The notes beneath the pieces are model-generated. The model saw only the letters and a program-made list of their open reading frames with translations, had not been told where the DNA came from and did not search any database. Positions 47,251 to 57,055 of a DNA stretch of 64,000 nucleotides are shown piece after piece; within the stretch, counting starts at the first letter, position 1, and each line of letters begins with the position of its first letter. The position numbers were made by a program, and so were the translations under genes. Source of the stretch: Gnetum montanum (taxonomy: Eukaryota; Streptophyta; Gnetopsida; Gnetales; Gnetaceae); NCBI GenBank assembly GCA_015680685.1, contig MNCI01030846.1, positions 436,729-500,728 of the forward strand, written 5' to 3'.

Positions 47251-47404
47251 ATCACTTTTTGCATTGCTTTCCTTTCATTTAGGCATTAACTTTGTTCAAA
47301 CAGGTGTCTCTTGATGTTGTTTTTCTAGTTATTTTTTTAGGATCTTTCAGGCACACAACATGGCTACACATGCAGCACTATACCTCATCGAGGCATGGTA
47401 AGCA

Positions 47405-47715
47405 TTCATCTGCTATGATGTTATACTGGCATAATAGTCCACTATGACTATAAACTAGCATAGCACATCTGCTATGATGTTAAACTAGCATAGTCATCCA
47501 CCATGAGGCTAAAACTAGCACAAAAATCTACTATGACTATAAACTGGCATAGCACATCCTTGGGTAATGACACTAAACTAGCATAACAACTCATCTACCA
47601 TGACATTAAACTAGCAAATAGTAGCCCGCTAGGACTATAAACTAGCACTCCAAGTTCTACCAAGACATTAAACTGGGTTCATGATTTGCTATGACATTAA
47701 ACTAGCATTTTGTTG
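47405..47715 (+). repeat. 30-bp minisatellite, second block
   Basis: The same repeat family with drifted units on the theme CTATGACATTAAACTAGCA. Starts near 47415, 47444, 47474, 47503 and 47533, then less regular to 47715. About 155 bases of non-repeat DNA separate it from the first block. Confidence 0.75.
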
Positions 47716-48848
47716 ATCTTTTTAGAGTACATGCAATTGATGCAACCTTTGGAGCACTCACATCATCATCCTTAGCACTTTGACTAGCTTCCTGAGCACT
47801 TGCAACTGGTTTAGCCTTTGATGCATTTGCAGCATCTTCACATCTAGCATTTGATCCATATTTCCTATTTTATGATTTTCTTCTCTTCTCAGAGTTATGT
47901 TTGCAGGATAAAGCCTCGGAGGCAATTGTGCAAAGGCACGTCTCATTGTAGCGACAAGTCATCACATTACTTCAATGTGTAGAGTTAGGCTATCTAAGCT
48001 ACTCAAGAGTGCACATCCTCTCATCCCATTATAGCCCATGCACATCCACTCCAACATTTTTTTACCCTTCCATTCCTTGCATAGCCAAGATTGCAAACCT
48101 CTTTAATGCATACATGTTTTGACTATATGGCACACTCTCTTTACATTAACTACAGAACCCAAGGCAAACGTAACACAACTCATCTCATGGGAAGCCTCTG
48201 TTGGTTGGTCAAAGCCAAAGAAAATGTAATGCAACTCATCCTAAGGAGGAAACACCTATCCTACAGATACATCGTAGTTGCATCAAAGCTAAGCCCATTA
48301 GGTGGCACGTAATCCACTCAATGGCCAACACCTTACATCTAGCATCTAGCAATGTGCAGAACCAAACGTAGGTTCACCCCATCATAAAGCAAAGAAGAAA
48401 AAGCAAAAGAAAAAGCATAAAAGAAATAAAAAGAAAAAAGAGAATGGGGAAAAGCACATCCCCAAGCAAATCAACAACTCTGCAATTTTGCAACTAGCCC
48501 ATTCCTGAGTCCATAATGACTCTCTTATGAGCACTCTAATGAGAGGTTAATGTTTTTTTAGGGTAAGCCACCTCAATGCCATGGTCACCATTAGCCATGC
48601 TGACTCTACATCTTGCATCATGACACCCTATTTACATCCCATCATGCCTGTTTGCCTTTCATCTCCCTAGCCCATTATCTACACACTTTGCTCCCAACAT
48701 ACCGCTATCCATAGCACTCTTGAGCACTACAATGACACTTGACATAGTTTTGATGAGTGATGTTGGTGTTGGGCCTGCTATGGTGTTTTGTAGTTCTTTG
48801 TCAATGTCTCTCAGGTCACTTCTCTAGACGTCAACAAAGAGGGGCCAA
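47716..48848 (+). other. 3' untranslated region and polypurine tract of the Tat-derived element
   Basis: No ORF is supported. It includes an A/G-rich stretch (48384-48452) and ends with AAAGAGGGGCCAA (48836-48848), the polypurine tract directly before the 3' LTR. Confidence 0.65.
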
Positions 48849-50134
48849 TGGAACACCACAAAAATTTTGGGCTACTGCTTCTCGACTGTAAATTTGGCCT
48901 AGTTTCAGAATGATGACACTTTTCGTAAATTTTTCTAAGTGTTGAGACTACACTCTCCACTACCAAAACTATGCTCTAGAGCATATTTGGCGTAGCAAAC
49001 ACACAAATGACAAGTTCGCAGGATTTTTCAAAGTGTCAAAATGATGACACTTGCTGCAAAATTTTTCTAAGTGCAGGGACTACACTCTTCACTACCAAGA
49101 CTACACTCTAGAGCATAGTCAGCATAGTTAGTATGAAAGGACATTTTTTGCAAAATTTTCTAACTGTTGGAACTATGCTCCTAACTACGCTCTAGAGCGT
49201 AGTGAGCGTAGTCAACTCTGAGGCCAAATTTTGTAGGATTTTCTATAAGTGTTGTGACTATGCTCACCCCTAGTTGGAAGCATATTCAACCTCCCCTAGA
49301 GTGCAGTTATCACTTAACCACATTTTGCTATATTTTTTACCTAAGTCTGGGACTACACTCTCACCTAGTCTAGAGTGTAGTCAAGTGTAGATGGTGAGAA
49401 AAACCTTCAAAGGCCCCCACAACATAGCATTAGCATTTGCATCAGCTTCAACACACTTCTAGTAGTAACATTTATCTTTTTTGCATCCTTCTTTTCCCCA
49501 AAATTGTAACTACTCTCTACACCACTCATAGCAATGCATAACGCAGTCTTAGAGCATACTCACCAAAATTTGCATTTTTGGCACTTTTGGCATTTTCTTA
49601 GGTATATTGCAGTCTCCTTGGTACTTGCATAAGCAATTGGTGAGTGTAGTCATAGTCTCTTGCCCTTGCAGAGTCCATCAAAGCACTGCAAAGCTTAACA
49701 CCATAGAGTGTAGTTGGGGTTAGCGTAGTCCCAATTACCTCACAGAATAGTCTCAAATACCACATTACCACGTGGTTCCTAATCTACATTTTGGGGTAAC
49801 CTTAGCCCTATAAATACCCTTAGACCCTCAATGTTTAAGGGTTAATATTTTTGGCATTTCACAATCTTGGTAGTTGGCGTTCTTGGCATTGGCACTTTGG
49901 CTTTGGGTGAGCAAGACCCAAAGGCACACTACAAAGAGGTAGATTTGCACACCACAGTCCACCACAACCTCGTTGTAGCCTTGTAGGATACCACAGCCCA
50001 TGGTACACCATGGTGGCCAACCTAGCAAGCACGGGTACCATGACAAGCATCAAATCACAGCTCGACACCACTGAGACTATGACTATGCTCTCCACTGTGC
50101 CCTCGGTGATTCCAGCCACCAATGTTTTTGGTCA
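48849..50134 (+). repeat. 3' LTR of the Tat-derived element
   Basis: It starts TGGAACACC and probably ends TTTTTGGTCA at 50134. It aligns with 41297-42545 and then with 42985-43018, so about 445 bases were lost relative to the 5' LTR. Palindromic modules include a perfect 20-base palindrome at 49184-49203. TATA: CTATAAATA at 49807-49815. Confidence 0.72.
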
Positions 50135-51756
50135 TTATAGGGAAGAGGCCAGTCTATTCAAAGTTATTGATGATACAATTAGACCAACCATTTCAACCAA
50201 TACTACCAATGAACAAATATTGTTGCAGTTAGGAGAAAAGGCCTAATTGTCATAATAGATTTTTGAGAACACTGCATCATTCCAAGTGTGCTGGAATGTG
50301 GAGAAGGAGAAATAGTTATGGTCATGCAACACCACGATGTAGTGGGAGCTATAGAAGTGATCATAGATCACATTAAATAATTATTTGTACCTTTTGTGCC
50401 ACTAGCATATCTTATTAGAGCCAGAGATGCTCAAATGCTAGCTGGTACCTCTATGACACCTATAGTTCATGAAGATGTGTTAGAGAAACTATTGTAGATA
50501 GGACAAGTTATGAAAAATCTCTTTGATATTTCTAGTAATGTCACTACAACACAATCTAAATTAATTGTCATCAACGAAAAATTAATCATGGGTGAAACCA
50601 GGGTAGAGCATGCTGAGAATAGGCTTCACTGATTACAAGAAGAGCTTGTAGTCTTAAGAGAAAAAAGGAGAGATCCAACTCAGTTCATAGCACTAAATTA
50701 GATAGCACAATTCAGAATTGAGTAGATCAATTTTCTCCTTAAGAATAATAAATACATAGTAGATGAGAAAGAAAAGGTAGTATGAAATGATGCAGTAGCT
50801 AAAGCTTAATCATCTACCCATGCCAAAGCACTTGCTACCTTACAGGAAGAAAATAAACAACTCGCTACAAGCAACATGAGGTTGACCACAGTAGAAAAGA
50901 AAAAAAAAAACATCTTTGAAGAAAGTATCCATCAGTTGAGAGAGCAACTGATGAGGGTCAACCAAGATATGAGCCACCTTGTGAGAGAAAATAGAACCCT
51001 CTCTATGAAGGAGGTACATGCTATTACATAGAAATTAGTAATTGAAATCAGTGCATGGTAGAACACTTTCGAGACCAAGTGGGCATGCACAAGTACATAA
51101 ATAAGAAAGAAATCCAAATGGAAAATTTTAAAATTAGTTCTAATATAACATAAAAGCCTAATTGGCAATGCATCTTCGACAACATGGCCCACACCTATCA
51201 AGTGGAAGTAAAAAATAAAGACTTGTAGATAGAGGACTTGAAAGAATACATAGCGTTAACAAACCTCCATTATGCTAATTTGGCCATGTTAACAAGAGGT
51301 TGGTCCAAAAATGAGCTAGAACAACAAGTAGTACTCACCTATGCCTTATATGTGAAAGAGTTTGTAGACCGAAAAGATGCTCTATAGAGACTTTAAGTAG
51401 CAAACTCAAAACTAGAAGCAATTAAGGTTGGCTACCAAGGGAAAAAAGATGTAGCAGTGAATCTGGCCAAAACATTAACAAACTATAATGAACTCAGCAA
51501 AAAGGATAGAGCTTTGGAAGAAGAGAGATGACAGTTTGTGGCATGATATGTTAAAGCTAATTAGATGTTTCTACAACTACCATGTCCATGGGACATGTTG
51601 ACTTCATTAAAAATTGGCTCATTAGCATGGATGGTTCATGATTCTAGAATGAAGGAAGAGAAGCTTCAGGCACTCCTAAACTACTACAAATTTCAAAAGC
51701 TTGACGATAAGAGGAAGAAACCAATGAAAGAGCCACCACCACCTAGAACAACATAA
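50135..51756 (+). pseudogene. Element ORF2, C-terminal coiled-coil part, copy B
   Basis: It resumes after the Tat-derived insertion with EEASLFKVIDDTIRPTIS. At about 50318 it reads MQHHDVVGAIEVIIDHIK, then long heptad-like Lys/Glu/Gln-rich stretches (for example TLQEENKQLATSNMRLTTVEKK and IHQLREQLMRVNQDMSHLVRENRTL). The end at 51565-51756 reads LKIGSLAWMVHDSRMKEEKLQ and closes with a Pro-rich tail, PMKEPPPPRTT. It is collinear with 7901-9390 of the other element. Many stops and frameshifts. Function unknown; a structural coiled coil is the most that can be said. Confidence 0.62.
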
Positions 51757-51934
51757 GGCTACACTAGCTTCATCAACGTTTTTTTTCATGTCATAAAATG
51801 TGTAATTTTTGTAAACTCCACCATGGCACTAGAAAGTCATCTATATAAAAGTTAGTGTCATGTAAATCTACCTTTTAATTTTATAAGGAACTCCATCCTC
51901 ATTTTGTTTTGACTTAAGGATGATTTTTCAATCA

Positions 51935-51946
51935 ATTGTGGGGATA
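51935..51946 (+). other. Polypurine tract of the nested gypsy element
   Basis: ATTGTGGGGATA directly precedes the 3' LTR start. Compare 9551-9562. Confidence 0.7.
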
Positions 51947-52818
51947 TGATAAAGTCAAAAGTTTTGTAACAACAATATCTTATCTACAATGTCGTAGATA
52001 TGTTATCATATCTTAGCATACATTATCCTATAAACAATATTGCAAGGTACGTGACTACCTATATAAGCAACACTTAGCCATATGGGATTGAAGAGATACA
52101 TTAGCATAGTAACAAAACTCTTTCAGTTCGTTCTTTGGAATTCAATATTTAGTAATGTGTGCCCATAGTGTGATGTTTTGTAACTAAACAAAGTCTTTAT
52201 TTGAGTGTGATGTACTTAGATGCATTGCATGCATGGCAATAAAGATCGAAATTACTCTACATCATTGCAGCAACACTTAGTTTTATTGTTGTTTCCATTT
52301 AGCTTAATGTTTACTATTTACTATTTCCATAGTTAATGTTTACCATTACTTGCAATTTACTTTTAATGTTGTTAAGTGAAATGAGTATGACTATCTCGAG
52401 CACATAAGTGTAACTGCTTGGTAACCCAATAATACTATCACTTGGACACCCAGTAGTGTGGTACTTGGTAATCCCAGTAGTAGTTGCACAAAGTCCAAGG
52501 TGTGACCAGAAGATTAGGATCGGCTGCTCATTGCATACGCTAGTTTAGATTTATTTTACTATCACTTAGATTTAGAAACCTTTACTTTCACTTTATGTTT
52601 ACTAGGAGCCTAATGGCCAATTCAACATCAATATCATATACCCCATCATGAGTTAAACCATACACATTGATTTTACTAGCTCACATGGGAGACAATGATC
52701 ATGAACATTAATCAATTGCTAGTATAATTACATTGCCTTATCTACAAAGTTCAATCGAGATTGCATGTGAATACTTGTATCTTGTATGGCTAGGTGTTGG
52801 ATACTCCACCGCTTATCA
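51947..52818 (+). repeat. 3' LTR of the nested gypsy element
   Basis: 872 bp, TGATAAAG...CTTATCA, partner of 25510-26373. TATATAAG at 52060-52067. ATTTT at 52819-52823 repeats the bases at 25505-25509 as the target-site duplication. Confidence 0.88.
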
Positions 52819-53235
52819 ATTTTCATCCCAATAGATTGTAACTAATGAACCAACATATTGAAGCTGTTCAAGTGCTTTATAATGGCTATGCCTTCAATCA
52901 TTTTACATCTATATAGTTGTTTCCTCAAGAATAACTTATTTGTTAAGGAGTTTATTTAATATAAAGTTTGCATTTATCCCACAAATCTTTAGTAGACAAA
53001 ACATTGGCAATATTAAGCAATACCGAATCTGAAAAACATATATGAATTGTACTTATTTCTTTCAAGTTTAATTTTTTCCATTCTTCTTTAGAAATTTTAT
53101 CAAGCTTCATTCCTAAAATTGCAATGTGTTGGTCTTGTTTAATTAGGAGATCCTCCATTTTCATCTTTCATAGTTCATAATAAACTTGTTGAATTTTTCA
53201 ATCTCAATTTTGGTTAGAGTTGATCATGATTCCCC
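52819..53235 (-). pseudogene. Ty1/copia gag N-terminal part, copy B
   Basis: Minus strand. Near 53155 it reads KMKMEDLLIKQDQHIAILG; then LSTKDLWDKCKLYIK; then, past a stop and a frame change, LFLRKQLY and HLNSFNMLVHQLQSIGMKI. This is the copia gag helical domain (pattern: LWDKL...L..RL..L.M.EG...EH...F). It continues across the gypsy element to 25509, proving that the two halves were one element. Confidence 0.8.
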
Positions 53236-53757
53236 TACAAACACTTAATATGATAACCATTTTGTGTGGAACATGGATCTAATACCTTTTTGTTATTCCT
53301 AGCTTTACTCGCACAATTAATTTACCAATTTGATAAGATAAAGAACATCGTAAAGTTTGCAAAAATCATGAAGGTGAAAAGCCCTATTAAAAATTAGTTC
53401 TTTGGACTATTAACAACAACATAGCTTCAAAGATTAAAGCCCAACAAAAAGTTATAACCTACAAAAGAGATTATTTTGAAACTTATGCATCAATATTTTT
53501 TTCACATATAAAGGATGCTTCCTTTAAATTCCTTTTATATTGCTAAAGGTTACGAAAATAAATTCATATTCATTAGGATATGTATCTTTGTTTCCCATAA
53601 AGAAATTAACATAGGTAATAAAAAAATTAGATAGTGGATGGTTAACCAAAACATAGCTATGACAAGAAAAAAATGGTGTAACGGTAAAGAAAACCAAGCA
53701 AATAACGATGGGAAAATCAATGCACCTACACCTCCATGGAGTCAATAGTAGGTAAAG
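53236..53757 (-). other. Probable copia leader and 5' end
   Basis: Upstream of copia gag on the minus strand, AAAGGTATTAGATCC (about 53276-53290) resembles a decayed initiator-tRNA-Met primer site (TGGTATCAGAGC). The rest should hold the 5' LTR, but I see no clear LTR termini and no matching 3' LTR, so its limits are open. Confidence 0.4.
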
Positions 53758-54229
53758 TACCTCTACCTTTTAAGAATTTGAAAAACTCTTTACAGAGCTC
53801 TCCCTCAACTTTCTACCAATTGAGGCAACTCTTAATTAGAGCACTTTTAGAATTATACATATCCCATATTTTTTTGACTAAGCAAACATAAGCCAATAAT
53901 TGTTGTAGAGTAACATTAAAGGAATCTTGTTGCATCACAGAGTTAAGTTGTTAAAGTTCATTACAAAGGTTTTCCTCAATTTTCCTAGATCTCTTGGCAT
54001 ATTGCTTACCCAACCAATGGGCAAGATTACAAACACAATAAGTGGCACATAACCACTAGTCAATCAAACCTAGCGACCTCCTCTCAGCATTCCAAAGAGA
54101 CATAAAAATACCTTTACCAAAAGAAGTAAGAAATAAAGAGGAATTCAAATGAAAGAGTTCATGATGTTGAACTAAAGGTTTTGTACCAAATTCCAAATTA
54201 AGAGAAATAGGAAAATGGTTAGAAAGGGT

Positions 54230-54950
54230 AGCATCTTAGTGGACAACAACATGATTATCACAAAACAATGAAGAATAATTAGAAAAATAAAATTGAGTGA
54301 GTCTCTCAAAAATCCAATTGGTACCTACCCAAAGGTTAGGCCAGGTAAACCAATCATCATGAGGAACATTAGAATCTACAGCATCAAAGAGACAAAAGTA
54401 CTCCTTAACATCACACCACAAAGATAGCTTCTTGCCTAAAAGTTGAGAAGAAGCTCCACCAACTTTATCATAAGAATGTTCAATCATATTAAAATTACCT
54501 CCAAAGAGTCAAGGATGTTAGGCAAACTCTAGAGAAGAAATTGTCAAACATTAATTCTTGCTACAAAAGTAGTAAGAGCATAAATGTTGCAAATACCAAA
54601 AGGACCTAAAGCACTTTGAAGAATAGGCCAGACAACAGAGTTATGTCTATCATGAGAGAATTTTTTTAGACCGGGACTTATTGATAATGAGGGAAATACC
54701 ACCTTGACCAATAATGTGATTAGTGAATAAGACTGTAGAGTCATGAACAATACTATTACATGCTTGAATAATTTCCAAATTTGAAATTTTAACCTCCTAA
54801 AGAAGAATAAAGTCCAGATGAAGAAGTCAACTGTGAAGAAAAGTACCAACCACCCTTGTCTAAAGTCTATTGGTAAGAGCCTAGACATTCTAAGAAAAGA
54901 TTAACATCTACAGAAGGAGGAGGAGGCCCCCACCCTGTCCAAAGAATCAA
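54230..54950 (-). pseudogene. LINE ORF2 endonuclease domain
   Basis: Reads FILL*EVKISNLEI, VVWPILQSALGPFGICNIYAL, then LEGNFNMIEHSYDKVGG and LWCDVKEYFCLFDAVDSN, WFTWPNLWVGTNWIFERL. This is the APE-type endonuclease that nicks target DNA; the GGDFNMIE motif reads EGNFNMIE, so Gly and Asp are replaced. Stops and frameshifts are present. Confidence 0.78.
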
Positions 54951-55129
54951 CATCGTCTAAGGGAATAATCTCCATATTGTGACCAATGGTAGTAAATGGA
55001 TTATTCATAAGTAAAAAATCCTAAGTAATTGACCAAACTAAAGATTGGACATAACTTTACTAGAAGAAAGACTGTCTTGACACTTCCTACTATGAGGAAC
55101 CATTTGAAAATCATCATAAACAATAATAA

Positions 55130-55990
55130 GGCTCTATGAAATCTTAGGAACATACGATAGTTTGCCCTTAGTCATTGAAGAAGTTTTTAAAATTGGCTTC
55201 GTTGTAACCTTAATTGAGGAAATGTTCTTGGCATGATCCTTGACATTAGTTGGAGAAACCTTAAAAGCATCAAGATTAGTTTGTTGTTGCCATGTTTGCA
55301 TTGCCTTTTTATGCAACATAAAGGAACATGAATTAAACATGTGACCCTCTTGATGATAGTAGTGACATGATTTAGGAAGATTGTAAAAGACTACCTTCTA
55401 CACATGGTCTATTCTACTTGCATGTAAAACAATTTCTCACTAAAGAAAGTTGAGATCTACTTCAATCATATAGCAAGTCCTACAAAGATCACTAGGTGTA
55501 CCTAAGGTTTCAGAGTGCTTGATTGGCCCAATACAAGACACTATATCCCTCTCAACGTTTTCAATAATTAAAGGGAGATTAGGTAATTCAACAAAGGAAG
55601 GGACTTTCAAAAATTCAAGAGATGCAAGGTCGAAAGAGGGAGTCAACTTGTGAATAATTAATAAAGTGTGATGGTGATTAAAGTCACTAATATTAAGGGC
55701 TTTAGAGACAATCACTGAATCAACAAATTCAACAAAAAAGAATGAATTAGATCAATAATGAACATGAGAAGCCACCAAACCTTGATCTTTCCAAGTTGAA
55801 TTCACATGGTTTAGAAAACTAGGGGAATAAGGCAAATAACCCAAAATTTGGACAAAAACATACCTATTGGAAATTTCTTAAGTTAAAGACTTGTATAAAT
55901 CATTGGGCAATTTGTAGAACAGGTGAGAAGCAATGAAACCACTACTTCAGGGATTACCAATAGAATTTGGCAGCATTGCACGAATCCAAA
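55130..55990 (-). pseudogene. LINE ORF1 (DUF4283-like, zinc knuckle)
   Basis: Order of segments: YVFVQILGYLPYSPSF, WKDQGLVASHVHY, SNSFFFVEFVDS, then IVSCIGPIKHSETLGTPSDL and CYMIEVDLNFL, the usual pattern of plant LINE ORF1. Then comes a CCHC-type knuckle CHYYHQEGHMFNSC (about 55330-55371) in which the second Cys is Tyr. A Ser/Lys-rich tail ends near 55134. ORF1 would bind element RNA. Confidence 0.7.
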
Positions 55991-56017
55991 GAACCACCAA
56001 AGTCGACCACCAACAAA

Positions 56018-56370
56018 CTACAACAACGTAGGTAGGTGCAACAAGTCTGAAATTGGTTGATTATGTAGAGCTAGTGTAGAGTAGCAACACAAGAACTGAT
56101 GTAGAAATAATGCAAAATAGCAGTAGAACAACATGAAGTAATGGCAAAACAACAGTAGAGTAACGATGGAATGGTGTAGAACAACAACAAAGTGGTGATA
56201 GAACGGTAGTAGAGCATTGGTGCAATGGTGACGAACAGTGGTGGAGTAACAACGGAGCATTAGTAGAGTGGTAGTAGAACAATGGTGGGCCAACAATAAA
56301 GCATGATAACCATTGGAAAAGAAACCAAAAGAAAGAACTAGTTATTGACTCACTTGTGACAACCAATGTT
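56018..56370 (-). repeat. Degenerate short tandem repeats in the LINE 5' region
   Basis: The plus strand shows repeated GTAGARYAACAAY-like units of about 12-15 bases (for example GTAGAGTAACGATGG, GTAGAACAACAAC, GTAGAGTGGTAGTAG). Overlapping open runs rich in Cys, His and Leu on the minus strand are a by-product of the repeats. Confidence 0.6.
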
Positions 56371-57055
56371 GCCTATTGTCTTATGTCCATTTGGGTATTC
56401 CAAGAAAAAAAGGTATCATTTCCACATCCATATCTTTTGTGCTTAGACATTCATCTTGCGTACTATTGCTAAAAAAATAGGTTAAGTTTCTTTTTGTAGA
56501 GCATGTGAAGGCCAATGATCTAGCAACAAAAGGCAAACATTGTGTAGGCTCTCCATTCTCATTTATATTCATTTTTGTTGGGCTTTTTTAATTCCATTTA
56601 TATTCATTTATATTATTAGTTTAAGAAGAGCATTTCAACTTTTGAATGGCTACCATGTGAATGCATAAGGTGTTAAGGAAAAGTTTAAATAGGTAATGGT
56701 CTTAGGTGAAGTCCTGAAAGAGGAGACCAAAACAAAATAACTATGCTTCAACATAGTTCAACATACAAGGATTGAAAACCAAGTATACAACTACTAGTAC
56801 ATACATATCTTTTTTTTCCAAGTTATATTCATATGGCAAAATTTAACCTAGCATATTGGTGGTGAATTTTTTTCATAGCCTCACATTATCAAATAAATAT
56901 TGCTATGACAACTTTCCTTTCTTCTCAATATGTATGTTTAAGTAAAGTAATGCTAGGTTCCATGTCTAGCATTTTTAATAAAAGATATTTAGACACCTTT
57001 GATTTCTATTAACACTAGTTGCAGCTCATTGCGATAATATCAAGTCTTTATCTTA
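56371..57055. other. AT-rich stretch with no gene seen
   Basis: Between the LINE 5' region and the start of homology to copy A at 57056. No domain or repeat was recognised. Confidence 0.5.

Larger units (their letters stand above)
41297..50134 (+). mobile_element. Non-autonomous Tat/Ogre-derived element (large retrotransposon derivative)
   Basis: Long direct repeats at 41297-43018 and 48849-50134 act as LTRs. Between them are gag (with Tat-type motifs), a protease remnant, 30-bp tandem repeats and a long 3' region ending in a polypurine tract AAAGAGGGGCCAA, typical of Tat/Ogre. No RT, RNase H or integrase is present. It interrupts ORF2 of the host element. I could not settle a target-site duplication or a PBS. 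Confidence 0.72.
25510..52818 (+). mobile_element. Non-autonomous Athila-like gypsy element with two nested insertions
   Basis: The 5' LTR (25510-26373) and 3' LTR (51947-52818) are in direct orientation, and ATTTT sits just outside each end (25505-25509 and 52819-52823). The copia gag reading continues across the pair. Without the inserted elements 28179-37525 and 41297-50134 the element is about 9 kb: LTR, PBS, gag, protease, long non-coding region with internal TATA block, ORF2, PPT, LTR. RT, RNase H and integrase are absent. The LTRs look about 85-90% identical, indicating an old insertion. Confidence 0.85.
53758..56370 (-). mobile_element. L1-type LINE fragment
   Basis: Minus-strand non-LTR retrotransposon: a repeat-rich 5' region (56018-56370), ORF1 (55130-55990), ORF2 endonuclease (54230-54950), and the segment just after it (53780-54230, with TLSNHFPISLNLEFG and LFHLNSSLFLTSFGKGI). 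Reverse transcriptase is absent: the sequence changes to other DNA near 53757. LINEs usually lose 5' ends, so loss of the 3' part here implies a later rearrangement. Confidence 0.75.

Noticed and set aside
46905-47715. CRISPR-like repeat array
   Set aside because: 30-bp units follow one another without unique spacers and diverge gradually; it is a minisatellite in a plant retroelement.
56018-56366. Cys/His-rich open frames that look metallothionein-like
   Set aside because: They are translations of short degenerate tandem repeats in the LINE 5' region, and two overlapping frames show the same bias.
56480-56580. Possible plus-strand LINE RNase H tail (reads HVKANDLATKGKHCVG)
   Set aside because: Too short, with no supporting upstream domain on the same strand; chance similarity cannot be excluded.
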